DNA of 64,000 nt. Source: BP-191 sp035940575. GTDB taxonomy: Bacteria; Actinomycetota; Actinomycetes; BP-191. The stretch lies in the NCBI GenBank assembly GCA_035940575.1, contig DASZER010000061.1, forward strand, positions 5,988 through 69,987, read 5' to 3'. This document shows, in pieces, positions 1 through 8,171 of this stretch. The notes under the pieces are model-generated. The model ran no database searches. It was given only the letters and a program-made list of their open reading frames with translations, and was not told the origin of the DNA. Every line of letters starts with the position of its first letter. The first letter of the stretch is position 1. The position numbers were made by a program, and so were the translations under genes.

Positions 1-384
1 CGCGAGCAGCAGGCCGGTACGCCCGTCGAGCAGGTCGTCGACGTACAGCGGCGCCGACACCGCCGCCACCACCGCGAGCCCGGCGACCCACGCGCCCGCG
101 ACGGACGCCACGTGCCGCCCCGCGACGGCGGAGGACCCGAGGAGGCGCCCCGCGAGCGCCTGCTCCAGCGGGAAGAACACGGCGGGCCCGACGAGGAAGA
201 CCAGCGTCCACGCGGCCGCCAGCGCGCCTCGCGACCCGACCTCGACGCCCCGCGTCGCGAGCGCCAGCGCGCCGAACCCCGAGAGCCCCGAGACCACGAT
301 TCCCGCGAGCGTCGCGCCGCTGCCGCGAGGCACCGTCCCGAGCCTGGCGAGCCGCGCGCTCCCGGCCGGGTCCACGTCGGCCAT
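1..384 (-). CDS. Polysaccharide flippase-like membrane protein (N-terminal 128 aa, cut by window edge)
   Basis: This reading frame starts at an ATG at base 384 and runs off the left edge without a stop. The visible residues hold three hydrophobic stretches, and the segment around residues 58-75 (WTLVFLVGPAVFFPLEQ) resembles actinobacterial oligosaccharide/polysaccharide flippases. Such proteins move lipid-linked sugars across the cytoplasmic membrane. It is divergent from the large membrane protein at 396, with only 11 bases between the two start codons. Family assignment rests on recognition of the fragment only. Confidence 0.6.
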   Translation of the reverse strand, partial: MADVDPAGSARLARLGTVPRGSGATLAGIVVSGLSGFGALALATRGVEVGSRGALAAAWTLVFLVGPAVFFPLEQALAGRLLGSSAVAGRHVASVAGAWVAGLAVVAAVSAPLYVDDLLDGRTGLLLA

Positions 385-395
385 ACTACGAGCGC

Positions 396-2852
396 ATGCG
401 GGGACGCCGGTGGGACGCGACGCTTGCCGTGCTGCCGACCCTCGCCCTCAACCTCTGGCACCTGCGGGCCGAGCGCGTCCCCGTCCAGAACATCAACGAC
501 GGCGCGATGCACGCGCAGATGGTCCGCTTCGCGCGGGCCACCATGGACTCCGGCCGCATCCCGTGGAACGCCTGGTACCCCTACCTCCAGCTCGGCTCGC
601 CGCACCTGCAGCACTACCCGAGCCTCGGACACGTGCTGACCGCCGTCCTCGGCTACGCCGTCGGCGAGGACCGCGTCTACGCCTGGAGCGTCTACCTGCT
701 CCTCGCGCTCTGGCCGCTCGCCGTCTACGCCGCCACGCGCATCCTCGGCCTCGGCCGCTGGGCCGGCGTCGCCGCCGCGAGCGTCACGCCGCTGGTCATC
801 AGCGCGCCTGGCTACGGCTACGAGTACGGCTCCTACGTCTGGGCGGGATGGGGCGTCTGGGGCCAGCTCTGGGCGATGGTCACGCTGCCGCTCGCCCTCG
901 CGCTGTCCTGGCGCGCGGTCATCACGGGTCGCGGCTACGCCCGCGCGGCCGCGCTGCTCGGCCTGACGATGGCGTTCCACTTCCTTACCGGGTACCTCGC
1001 CGTCCTCGCCGTCGGCGTCGGCGCGCTCGTCGTGCGCGGCCGCTTCCTCTCCCGCGTCGCCCGCGCGGCAGGCGTCGTCGCCGTCGCGGTCCTGCTCGCG
1101 AGCTTCGAGATCGTGCCGCTCATCCGCGGCCAGGTCTGGACCGCCGCGGGCGAGCTCGGGCCCGAGAGCCGCTTCTACGTCGAGTCCCACGGCGCGCCCA
1201 AGGTCCTCACCTGGCTGGTCAAGGGCGAGCTCTACGACGCCGGCCGCCTGCCGATCGTCTCGCTGCTCGCCGCCGCCGGGCTCGTCGCGTGCGTCCTGCG
1301 CTGGCGCAAGGAGCCGCGCGGCCGACTGCTCGTGGCGTTCTGGGCGCTGAGCCTGTTCCTGTTCTTCGGGCCGGCGTTCTTCGGGAAGTGGCTCTACGTC
1401 CTCCCCGGCGCGAGCAGCCTGCTCTACCACCGCATGATCATCGGCGTGCACCTCGGCGGCATCCTGCTCGCCGGCGTCGGGGTCGGCGCGATCGTGCAGG
1501 TCGTCCGCAACGTCCCCGCCCGCGCGATCGTCGTCACGGGGCTCGTCGCGGTCGCGCTGCTCAACGGGTGGCCGCGCGTCGCGGAGGTCGCGGCCAACAG
1601 CCGCGAGTACGTCGCGTACCAGCAGACCGCGGAGGAGAGCGACGGCGCGGCGGTGCGCAGCCTCGTCGAGGAGGTGCGCGGCTACTCCGACGGCCGCGCG
1701 TACGCGGGCCTGCGCTCCAACTGGGGGCCCGACTACAAGGTCGGCGCCGTCCCCGTCTACGCGTTCCTCGCGGGCTACGACGCCGACGCGGTCGGCTTCA
1801 CGTACCGCACGCCGAGCCTCATGGCCGACGTCGAGGCGTACTTCAACGAGACGCGGCCCGACAACTACGACCTGTTCAACGTGCGCTACCTCCTGCTGCC
1901 GTCGGACCGGCAGCCGAGCGTCCCCGCGACGCTCATCCGCCGCGCCGGGCGGCACACGCTCTGGTACGTCCAGACCTCCGGCTACGTCGGCGTCACCGAC
2001 ACCGCCGCCCCGATCACCGTGCCCGACCGCGAGTCGTACCGCGTGCGCGTCCTCCCGACGCTGTTCCGGGAGCGGCCCGAGCTGCCGAGCGTCGCGTACG
2101 GCGGCCGCGAGCCCGCCCCCGTCACCGCCGTCGCGGGCGTGACCTCCGGCAGGCCGGGCGAGGTCGTGTCGCAGGCCGCCGTCCTCGCCGACGGCACGTT
2201 CACCGCGCGGGTGCGGATGGCGCGGCAGGGCGCGGCGTACCTCAAGGTCGCCTACGACCCGTCCTGGCGCGTCACGATCGACGGGCGGGACGCGGAGACG
2301 TTCATCGCCTCGCCGGGGCTCGTCGGGGTCATGGTGCCGCCGGGCGAGCACGTGGTGGCGTTCGTGTTCAGGTCGACCACCCCGACGTGGCTGTACCTGC
2401 TGCTCGGCCTGCTCGCGCTGCTCGCCGCGTCGCGCCTGTCAGCGCCGGCGCAGCATCAGCACCGACAGGAAGAACGACCCGAGCACCGTCTGGATCCCGA
2501 GGACCAGGCAGGTCAGCGACGGGATGACGATGCGCAGGCTCTCGCTGGCGTTCAGTGGGCCGAACTCCTGCGTGCCCCACTGGTAGAAGCCGTAGACCGA
2601 CCCGCCGATCCCGGCGAGGGTGAGCAGCCCGCCGGCGAGCAGCCCGCCCTCGAGTGGGGCGCGCCGGAGCAGCCGCGCGAGGCGTGGGTCGGCGGGCAGC
2701 AGCCCCTCGCTGATGGCGAACGCCTTCGTGAACAGCCCGAACACGATCGACTGGAAGCCGATCACGACGGCGAAGGCGGCGTAGAGGAGCGTCTGTACGT
2801 CGAGGCCGAACCTGCCGATCGTCCGTCCGCCTGGGATGAGCCAGAGCCCTAG
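396..2852 (+). CDS. Large multi-pass membrane protein, glycosyltransferase or YfhO-like; 3' end uncertain
   Basis: The ATG opens a protein with about ten hydrophobic helices over residues 10-400. A soluble region follows (about 400-650), and a last helix lies near 660-677 (LYLLLGLLALLAA). The layout resembles GT-C type or 6-pyruvoyl-tetrahydropterin synthase-related/YfhO-like membrane proteins used in envelope glycan assembly. Neighbouring flippase and dolichol-phosphate-sugar-type transferase genes fit that role. The real protein seems to end near base 2440. The frame stays open to 2852, but those last ~135 residues are Gln/Glu/Pro-rich and lie opposite the 2439-3593 gene, as shadow sequence would. 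A lost stop codon, a frameshift or a true long 3' overlap are possible. Confidence 0.7.
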   Translation: MRGRRWDATLAVLPTLALNLWHLRAERVPVQNINDGAMHAQMVRFARATMDSGRIPWNAWYPYLQLGSPHLQHYPSLGHVLTAVLGYAVGEDRVYAWSVYLLLALWPLAVYAATRILGLGRWAGVAAASVTPLVISAPGYGYEYGSYVWAGWGVWGQLWAMVTLPLALALSWRAVITGRGYARAAALLGLTMAFHFLTGYLAVLAVGVGALVVRGRFLSRVARAAGVVAVAVLLASFEIVPLIRGQVWTAAGELGPESRFYVESHGAPKVLTWLVKGELYDAGRLPIVSLLAAAGLVACVLRWRKEPRGRLLVAFWALSLFLFFGPAFFGKWLYVLPGASSLLYHRMIIGVHLGGILLAGVGVGAIVQVVRNVPARAIVVTGLVAVALLNGWPRVAEVAANSREYVAYQQTAEESDGAAVRSLVEEVRGYSDGRAYAGLRSNWGPDYKVGAVPVYAFLAGYDADAVGFTYRTPSLMADVEAYFNETRPDNYDLFNVRYLLLPSDRQPSVPATLIRRAGRHTLWYVQTSGYVGVTDTAAPITVPDRESYRVRVLPTLFRERPELPSVAYGGREPAPVTAVAGVTSGRPGEVVSQAAVLADGTFTARVRMARQGAAYLKVAYDPSWRVTIDGRDAETFIASPGLVGVMVPPGEHVVAFVFRSTTPTWLYLLLGLLALLAASRLSAPAQHQHRQEERPEHRLDPEDQAGQRRDDDAQALAGVQWAELLRAPLVEAVDRPADPGEGEQPAGEQPALEWGAPEQPREAWVGGQQPLADGERLREQPEHDRLEADHDGEGGVEERLYVEAEPADRPSAWDEPEP

Positions 2853-3593
2853 GGCCGTGCCGAGGACGCAGAGCACGACGCCCGGGTAGAGGAACAGCCA
2901 GCGCGGGCTGTACAGCAGCAGGAAGCGCAGGTGCCGCCACCCGTCCCGCCACGACCGCAGGTGCGGGGCGCGCGTGCGGCCGTCGGGCCGCAGCGTGACC
3001 GGGACCTCGCTGGTACGCAGCCCGTGGAGCGTGGCCTTGACGACCATCTCGCTGGCGAACTCCATGCCCGTCGTCCGCAGGTCGAGCGCGAGGATCGCGT
3101 CGCGGTCGAACCCGCGCATCCCGCAGTGGAAGTCGCGGACCGGGCTGCGGAAGAACACCCTGCCGAGGAACGACAGCACGGGGTTGCCGAGGTAGCGGTG
3201 CAGCGCGGGCATCGCGTCCTTCGCGATCCCGCCCTTGAACCTGTTGCCCATCACGAGGTGGTCGCCGCCGCGCAGCCGCTCGACGATCGGCGCGATCTCG
3301 CCGAAGTCGTACGACAGGTCGGCGTCGGCCATCACGACGTAGCGGCCCCTGGCCGCGGCGATGCCGCCGAGCAGCGCGGCGCCGTAGCCCTTGTCGGCCA
3401 CCGGCACGACGCGCGCGCCCGCCCGCTCGGCGAGCGCCTGCGAGCCGTCGGTGCTGCCGTTGTCGGCGACCACGACCTCGCCGGTCGCGCCGGCGCGTTC
3501 GAGGCCGAGCAGGGCGATGCGCACGCACTCCGCGACCGTCTCGGCCTCGTTGAGGCACGGCATCAGGACCGTGACCTCGACGCCCCCGCTCAC
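2439..3593 (-). CDS. Family 2 glycosyltransferase (dolichol-phosphate mannosyltransferase-like) with membrane tail
   Basis: This is a GTG-start protein of 384 aa. The N-terminal GT-A fold shows the opening VTVLMPCLNEAE, the nucleotide-binding DNGSTDGS (44-51) and the metal-binding DAD (90-92). About four membrane helices follow residue 230. Enzymes of this type transfer a sugar from a nucleotide donor to polyprenyl phosphate on the cytoplasmic face. The gene starts 4 bases after the stop of the upstream TPR lipoprotein gene, so the two are likely co-transcribed. Its 3' end overlaps the open frame of the convergent gene at 396. The lipid acceptor and sugar cannot be told from sequence. Confidence 0.88.
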   Translation of the reverse strand: MSGGVEVTVLMPCLNEAETVAECVRIALLGLERAGATGEVVVADNGSTDGSQALAERAGARVVPVADKGYGAALLGGIAAARGRYVVMADADLSYDFGEIAPIVERLRGGDHLVMGNRFKGGIAKDAMPALHRYLGNPVLSFLGRVFFRSPVRDFHCGMRGFDRDAILALDLRTTGMEFASEMVVKATLHGLRTSEVPVTLRPDGRTRAPHLRSWRDGWRHLRFLLLYSPRWLFLYPGVVLCVLGTALGLWLIPGGRTIGRFGLDVQTLLYAAFAVVIGFQSIVFGLFTKAFAISEGLLPADPRLARLLRRAPLEGGLLAGGLLTLAGIGGSVYGFYQWGTQEFGPLNASESLRIVIPSLTCLVLGIQTVLGSFFLSVLMLRRR

Positions 3594-3597
3594 GGCG

Positions 3598-4170
3598 TCA
3601 GGGGGTGGGGCTGACCGTGGTGTGCGGCGTCGGCGAGGGCGAGGCCGTACGGGCCGGGATGCGGGCGCGCAGCGACGGGTCTAGCCGCACCGCCGTGGCG
3701 AACGCCTGGTCGGCCTCCCGCTGCTTGCCGCCCGCCTTGTACGCGAAGCCGAGGTTCAGGTACGCGTTGGCGTTGCGGGGCTCGACGGCGATCGTGCGCT
3801 GGTAGAGCTGGATCGCCTCGTCGTTGGACCCTGCCTCGAAGCGGATGATCCCGAGGTTGAACAGCGCGGGGCCGTAGTTGGGGTCGATCGTGAGCACGGC
3901 CCGGTAGCGGCGCTCGGCCTCGCCCTTGTCGCCGGCGTTCTGCTTGATGAGGCCGATGTTGTAGATCGCGAACTTGTTCGTCGGGTCGATCTTCAGCACT
4001 TCCTCGTAGTGCTGGATCGCGCCGTTCGTGTCGCCGGCGACGTGCGCGTTGAGCCCGCGCTGGAGCTCGTCCTCGACCTTCTTGGCCTTCGGCTTGTCCT
4101 TGCCGCAGCCCGTGAGAGCGACCAGCAACGCCATCATCAGCGCTACGGTGCGCCACCCCGTCTTCCGCAT
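3598..4170 (-). CDS. TPR-repeat lipoprotein
   Basis: The 190 aa product begins with a lipoprotein signal peptide (hydrophobic core, then LTGC, so Cys is about residue 22). Three to four tetratricopeptide repeats follow, for example units beginning AIQHYEEVLKIDP, AERRYRAVLTIDP and AIQLYQRTIAVEP. A Pro/Thr/Ser-rich tail closes it. TPRs are protein-binding scaffolds, so an extracytoplasmic assembly role is likely. The ATG at 4170 was chosen because it gives the signal peptide and has a TATCAT box 7 bases upstream; a longer open frame exists but lies opposite ygfZ. It is followed at once by the glycosyltransferase gene. Confidence 0.85.
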   Translation of the reverse strand: MRKTGWRTVALMMALLVALTGCGKDKPKAKKVEDELQRGLNAHVAGDTNGAIQHYEEVLKIDPTNKFAIYNIGLIKQNAGDKGEAERRYRAVLTIDPNYGPALFNLGIIRFEAGSNDEAIQLYQRTIAVEPRNANAYLNLGFAYKAGGKQREADQAFATAVRLDPSLRARIPARTASPSPTPHTTVSPTP

Positions 4171-4177
4171 GAAGGGG

Positions 4178-4183
4178 ATGATA
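4178..4183 (-). promoter_or_regulatory. -10 box for leaderless TPR lipoprotein transcript
   Basis: On the minus strand this reads TATCAT, matching TAnnnT, 7 bases before the ATG at 4170. The start of transcription would fall on or next to the start codon. No clear -35 is seen. Confidence 0.45.
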
Positions 4184-4188
4184 CGGAC

Positions 4189-5109
4189 GTGACCTCCCCC
4201 CTGCTCTCGCGTCCCGGCGCCGTCGAGGCCGACGGCGCCGACGCCGGCGTCGCCGCCCACTACGGCGACCCGCTGCGCGAGCAGCGCCTCGCCGAGGAGG
4301 GGCGGGGCATCACCGACCGCTCCCACCGCGAGGTGGTCAGGGTCGGAGGCGAGGACCGGCTGACGTGGCTGCACAGCCTCACCACGCAGCACCTCTCCGC
4401 GCTGCCGGCCGGCCAGCCGGCCGAGGCCCTCGTCCTCTCGCCGCACGGCCACGTCGAGCACCACCTCACGCTCGTCGACGACGGGTCCGTGACGTGGGCG
4501 CACGTCGAGCCCGGCACGGCGGACGCGCTGCTCGCGTTCCTCGACTCGATGCGGTTCATGCTGCGGGTCGAGCCGGCGCGGGCCGACGACCTCGCCGTGC
4601 TCACCGTCGGCCACGCCGACCTGCTCGTGCCGCGCGCGTCGCTGGAGGAGGCGTGGGACGCGCAGGTCGCCGACGGCGCGACGCCGCTCGGCATGTGGGG
4701 CTACGAGGCGTTGCGGGTCGCGGCGCGGCGGCCCAGGCTCGGGTTCGAGACCGACCACAGGACGATCCCGCACGAGGTCGGCTGGCTCGCCACCGCCGTG
4801 CACCTCGACAAGGGCTGCTACCGCGGCCAGGAGACCGTCGCGCGGGTGCACAACCTCGGCCGCCCGCCGCGCCGCCTCGTCCTGCTGCACCTCGACGGGT
4901 CGGCCGACCGGCTGCCCGCGCAGGGGTCACCGGTGACGTGGCAGGGCGCCCAGGTCGGCTTCGCCGGCACCGCCGCGCGCCACCACGAGCTCGGCCCGAT
5001 CGCGCTCGCGCTCGTGAAGCGGAACACGCCCGACGACGCCGTCCTCGAGGCGGACGGCGTCGCGGCGTCGGTCGATCAGGCCCGGAACGAGGCCGAGCAG
5101 CCGGCGTAG
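4189..5109 (+). CDS. ygfZ: YgfZ/GcvT-fold folate-binding protein (Fe-S cluster maintenance)
   Basis: The 306 aa product has the GcvT-like folate-binding fold and the signature KGCYRGQE around residues 208-215, including the conserved Cys210. Proteins of this family bind folate and help build or repair certain Fe-S clusters in the cytoplasm. The GTG at 4189 was chosen because homologues begin close to this point; the open frame extends further upstream only by reading through the divergent TPR gene. The 3' end overlaps the convergent gene at 5076 by 34 bases. The 18-base gap to the TPR gene must hold both promoters. Confidence 0.88.
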   Translation: MTSPLLSRPGAVEADGADAGVAAHYGDPLREQRLAEEGRGITDRSHREVVRVGGEDRLTWLHSLTTQHLSALPAGQPAEALVLSPHGHVEHHLTLVDDGSVTWAHVEPGTADALLAFLDSMRFMLRVEPARADDLAVLTVGHADLLVPRASLEEAWDAQVADGATPLGMWGYEALRVAARRPRLGFETDHRTIPHEVGWLATAVHLDKGCYRGQETVARVHNLGRPPRRLVLLHLDGSADRLPAQGSPVTWQGAQVGFAGTAARHHELGPIALALVKRNTPDDAVLEADGVAASVDQARNEAEQPA

Positions 5110-6443
5110 TGCGTCGTCGTCGGCAGCGAGACCGTGTACGTCCCGCGCTTCGCCGCGACGCTCACCTGCGCCCGGCCGTTGCGGTCGGTGCGCAGCGAGC
5201 GGAACGCCTTGCCGTTGTACGAGAACGTCAGCATCTGGCTCGCCAGCGCGCGGCCGAGCGCGTCGCGCAGCGTGCCCGTGACGACGTAGCTGCTCCCGCT
5301 CGTGCTCCGCGCGATCGCGCAGCGCGTCCCCATCCGCTGGACCTCGAACGCCACCTGCTCGGCGCTGCCGAGGTAGGCCGAGTTGGCGACGTAGCGGACC
5401 GTCATGACGTACTCGCCAGGCCGCGTCGTGCGCAGCGGCAGGCGGCCCGACGCGACGCCGTCGGCGTTGACGGGCAGCGTCACCTTGTCGGTGCCGACGG
5501 CGAACTCCACGCTGCCGGTCGGGACGGGGCTGCCGTCGGGCAGCGTGGCCTTGGCGGAGACGGGCGCGGAGTCGCTGTAGCGGCCCGCGGTCGCGCCGGT
5601 GTAGTCGAGGCCGGTCTCGCGCGCCGGGGGCGGCGGCGTGGTCGGCACGGGCGTCGGCGACTCGCTCGCGGTCGGCGTCGCGGTGCCGCTCGGGGTCGCG
5701 GACCCGCTCGGGGTCGCGGTGGCGCTGGCCGTCGGGGTGGCCGTCGCGCTCGGGGCCGCGGTGGCGGTGGCGCTCGGCGTGGCCGTCGCGCTCGGCGCGG
5801 CGGTCGGGACCGGGGCGGCCTTGCACTCGGTCGCGTTGACCGTGATCGACGTCGGGTGCGTCACCGAGTCGTAGATCATCGTCGTGTCGTTCGAGGTGTC
5901 GACGTAGCCCGAGACCGTGATCTCGCTGTCCTTCGGGACCACGTGCTTCTTCGCGTCCTCGTCCGGCTTCAGCAGCGCGGTGACGCGCACCTCGTCGCCG
6001 TTCGCGTAGTCCACGACGTCGGCGGTCGTCATGTTCAGGACCGCGGTCGGCGTGTTGATCGAGACGTCGACGGTCAGGCCGATCGTCGGCACCGCCAGCA
6101 TCGAGGTGAACCACCCGTCCAGGCAGATCGACGTGAGGTCGCCCGTGAACGGGAACGAGAACGTCGGCAGCAGCACCGTGCCGGGCATCACCGGGAGGCC
6201 GCCGCGCGCGGTCGCGTCCGTGGTGCCGGTCGGGGCCTTGGCGTCGAGCGTCGCGCCCGCGGGCGCGGCGTCGTCGACGGGACCGGCGGCCGGGTCGGCC
6301 GCGACGTCCATCGCGTAGCCGCCGTTGGCCGAGTGGAAGTAGAGCTTCACCGGCGCGGCGCCCGAGGGCCCGGCGGTCATCAACGCGAGCCCGCCCGCGA
6401 CCATCGAGATGGCGAGCACGGGCGGCAGGAGCTTCAGGCGCAC
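5076..6443 (-). CDS. Secreted protein with Ala/Thr-rich linker and Ig-like C-terminal domains
   Basis: This 455 aa product starts at GTG 6443 with a good Shine-Dalgarno (GAGGGA, about 7 bases away) and a signal peptide ending near GPSGAAP. A beta-rich N-terminal region (about 30-215) is joined by a low-complexity linker of repeated ATPSATAT-like units (about 215-280) to a region resembling Ig-like repeat domains (TGSVEFAVG, SGRLPLRTTRPGEY) and a last domain with two Cys. No LPXTG sorting signal or C-terminal helix is seen, so it is probably released or bound non-covalently. Function is unknown. The linker DNA (about 5640-5815) is itself repetitive. Confidence 0.75.
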   Translation of the reverse strand: MRLKLLPPVLAISMVAGGLALMTAGPSGAAPVKLYFHSANGGYAMDVAADPAAGPVDDAAPAGATLDAKAPTGTTDATARGGLPVMPGTVLLPTFSFPFTGDLTSICLDGWFTSMLAVPTIGLTVDVSINTPTAVLNMTTADVVDYANGDEVRVTALLKPDEDAKKHVVPKDSEITVSGYVDTSNDTTMIYDSVTHPTSITVNATECKAAPVPTAAPSATATPSATATAAPSATATPTASATATPSGSATPSGTATPTASESPTPVPTTPPPPARETGLDYTGATAGRYSDSAPVSAKATLPDGSPVPTGSVEFAVGTDKVTLPVNADGVASGRLPLRTTRPGEYVMTVRYVANSAYLGSAEQVAFEVQRMGTRCAIARSTSGSSYVVTGTLRDALGRALASQMLTFSYNGKAFRSLRTDRNGRAQVSVAAKRGTYTVSLPTTTHYAGCSASFRA

Positions 6444-6550
6444 GGTGAGTCCCTCGGGTCGGCCGAGCCCCCCACGGACTCGTTCCAGGGTGTGGGAGTT
6501 CGCCGTCGCCGCGCGCGTCCCTGCCGTGCGCCCCTGCCGTGCGGCAGGCG

Positions 6551-7669
6551 TCAGCGCGTCGGGTCGGAGCAGACGTGGCCGTCGGCCGTGGACGGGTCGG
6601 CCGGGCGCGCGTACGGCCGCACCCACCCCGACCCCGGCGCGCGGCCCGTCGTGAACTCCACCAGCGCGTCCGCGAGCGCCCGCGCGAGACCCGTACGCAC
6701 GTCCTGTCGCGCGACGAGCGCGGCCTCGTTCGGGTTCGAGATGTAGAGGGACTCCGCGATGACGAACGGCCGGTGCGCGCGGCGCAGCAGGCCGTAGTAG
6801 TCGCGGCCGTCGCGCCCCACGCGGTACTTCGCGCCCGCGTCGCGGTCGCCCACGAACGGTCCCGGCAGCGTCTGCGTGTAGCGGCGCAGGTGCTCGTAGA
6901 CGAGCCCCGCGAAGCGCCGCCCGACGCCGTCCGCCGTCGACCCGAACGTGTCCGTTCCCGGCGTGCTCCGCGGCCCGTCGGGCGAGGAGTTGAGGTGCAC
7001 CGACAGCGCGGCGTCGACGCGCAGCGCGTCCGCGAGCGCCGTACGGAACTCCAGCGTCGCCTCGAAGTCCCGCTCGCGCGTGAGCACCACGCGGCCGACG
7101 CGCCCGGCCAGCAGGCGGCGCAGCTCCAGGGAGATCTGGAGGTTGCGGTCCTTCTCGCGGTCGCCGTTCGGGGCGAGCGCGCCGAGCTGGTACGGACCGC
7201 CGTGGCCCGGGTCGACGAGGACGACGACGTCGTTCGCGGGCTTGGGGAGGCGGGCGCCGCTCGACGGCGGGATCGCGGTGACGTCGGCGGCGCGCAGCAC
7301 CACGCGGTGCCCGCACGGCGTGAGGACCGCGGGCGAGGCCGCGCTGCCTCCGACGCGCGGCAGCGTGAGCCCTCCGGCGAGGAGGCGACCGTCGGCGGTC
7401 CGCGCCTGCCGCACCGTCACGACCGCGCCGAGCGCGGGCGGGGCCGGCAGGGACTCGCGGCTGCGGGGCCAGGCGACGCCCTCGCCGCCGAACGTCGACG
7501 GCAGCGCCGTCGGCGCCGCGCTCGTGGCGGGCGGCGGCGTCGTCGGCGCCGTAGCCGTCGTCGTGGTCGTCGTCGGGGTGGCGCTCGGCGCGGCCGTCGG
7601 CTCGGCCGGCGGCGACGTCGACGAGCAGGCCAGCGCGAGCACCAGCGCGAGCGGGGCGGGGGACCTCAC
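6551..7669 (-). CDS. N-acetylmuramoyl-L-alanine amidase (Amidase_3), exported
   Basis: The 372 aa product has a short signal with a lipobox-like LALAC (Cys about residue 15), a Thr/Pro-rich linker, and a C-terminal Amidase_3 domain. Zinc ligands are visible: H in VDPGHGG, E in the NGDREKDRN segment and H in LSVHLNSS, plus the catalytic E in ESLYISNPNE. The enzyme cleaves the amide bond between MurNAc and the stem peptide of peptidoglycan outside the membrane. The GTG at 7669 is chosen for the signal peptide. It is divergent from bcp, with 34 bases between starts. Lipid attachment is uncertain because the lipobox is imperfect. Confidence 0.85.
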   Translation of the reverse strand: MRSPAPLALVLALACSSTSPPAEPTAAPSATPTTTTTTATAPTTPPPATSAAPTALPSTFGGEGVAWPRSRESLPAPPALGAVVTVRQARTADGRLLAGGLTLPRVGGSAASPAVLTPCGHRVVLRAADVTAIPPSSGARLPKPANDVVVLVDPGHGGPYQLGALAPNGDREKDRNLQISLELRRLLAGRVGRVVLTRERDFEATLEFRTALADALRVDAALSVHLNSSPDGPRSTPGTDTFGSTADGVGRRFAGLVYEHLRRYTQTLPGPFVGDRDAGAKYRVGRDGRDYYGLLRRAHRPFVIAESLYISNPNEAALVARQDVRTGLARALADALVEFTTGRAPGSGWVRPYARPADPSTADGHVCSDPTR

Positions 7670-7690
7670 GAGGGCGCGGTACCCACGGGC

Positions 7691-7696
7691 TAGTCT
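7691..7696 (+). promoter_or_regulatory. -10 box for leaderless bcp transcript
   Basis: TAGTCT matches TAnnnT and lies 7 bases before the GTG at 7704. No Shine-Dalgarno is visible, so a leaderless mRNA is likely. Confidence 0.45.
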
Positions 7697-7703
7697 CCGA
7701 CGC

Positions 7704-8171
7704 GTGCGCCTCACTCCCGGTGACCTCGCTCCCTCGTTCTCGCTGCCCGACGCCGACGGCAACGTCGTCACGCTGGACTCCCTTCGCGCCGGCGGCAACC
7801 GCGTCGTCGTCTACTTCTACCCGGCGGCGTCGACCCCCGGGTGCACGAAGCAGGCGTGCGGCTTCCGCGACTCGCTGTCCGCGTGGTCCGACGCGGGCTA
7901 CTCGGTCGTCGGCATCAGCCCGGACAAGCCCGCGAAGCTCGCGAAGTTCCGCGAGGCCGAGGGGCTGACGTTCCCGCTCCTGTCCGACCCGACGCGAGAG
8001 GTGCTGACGGCGTACGGCGCGTACGGCACCAAGACGATGTACGGCAAGGAGGTGACGGGCGTCATCCGCTCGACGTTCGTCATCGGGGCGGACGGCAGGG
8101 TCGAGCAGGCGATGTACGGCGTCAAGGCGACCGGCCACGTCGAGAGGCTCCGCAAGGAGCTGGGCGTCTGA
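7704..8171 (+). CDS. bcp: Bcp/PrxQ-type peroxiredoxin
   Basis: The 155 aa product is a thioredoxin-fold peroxiredoxin. The motif STPGCTKQACGFRD carries the peroxidatic Cys47 and the likely resolving Cys52 typical of the atypical two-Cys Bcp/PrxQ group. It reduces hydrogen peroxide and organic hydroperoxides, probably with thioredoxin as donor. Length is usual for the family. The GTG start follows a TAGTCT box directly, and no ribosome site is seen. Its stop overlaps the likely start of the acyl-CoA dehydrogenase gene, so the two may be co-translated. Confidence 0.93.
   Translation: MRLTPGDLAPSFSLPDADGNVVTLDSLRAGGNRVVVYFYPAASTPGCTKQACGFRDSLSAWSDAGYSVVGISPDKPAKLAKFREAEGLTFPLLSDPTREVLTAYGAYGTKTMYGKEVTGVIRSTFVIGADGRVEQAMYGVKATGHVERLRKELGV

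Noticed and set aside
5638..5874. Plus-strand open frame of repeated Val/Gly/Ala over the secreted-protein linker
   Set aside because: It is the shadow of the minus-strand Ala/Thr/Pro linker repeats.
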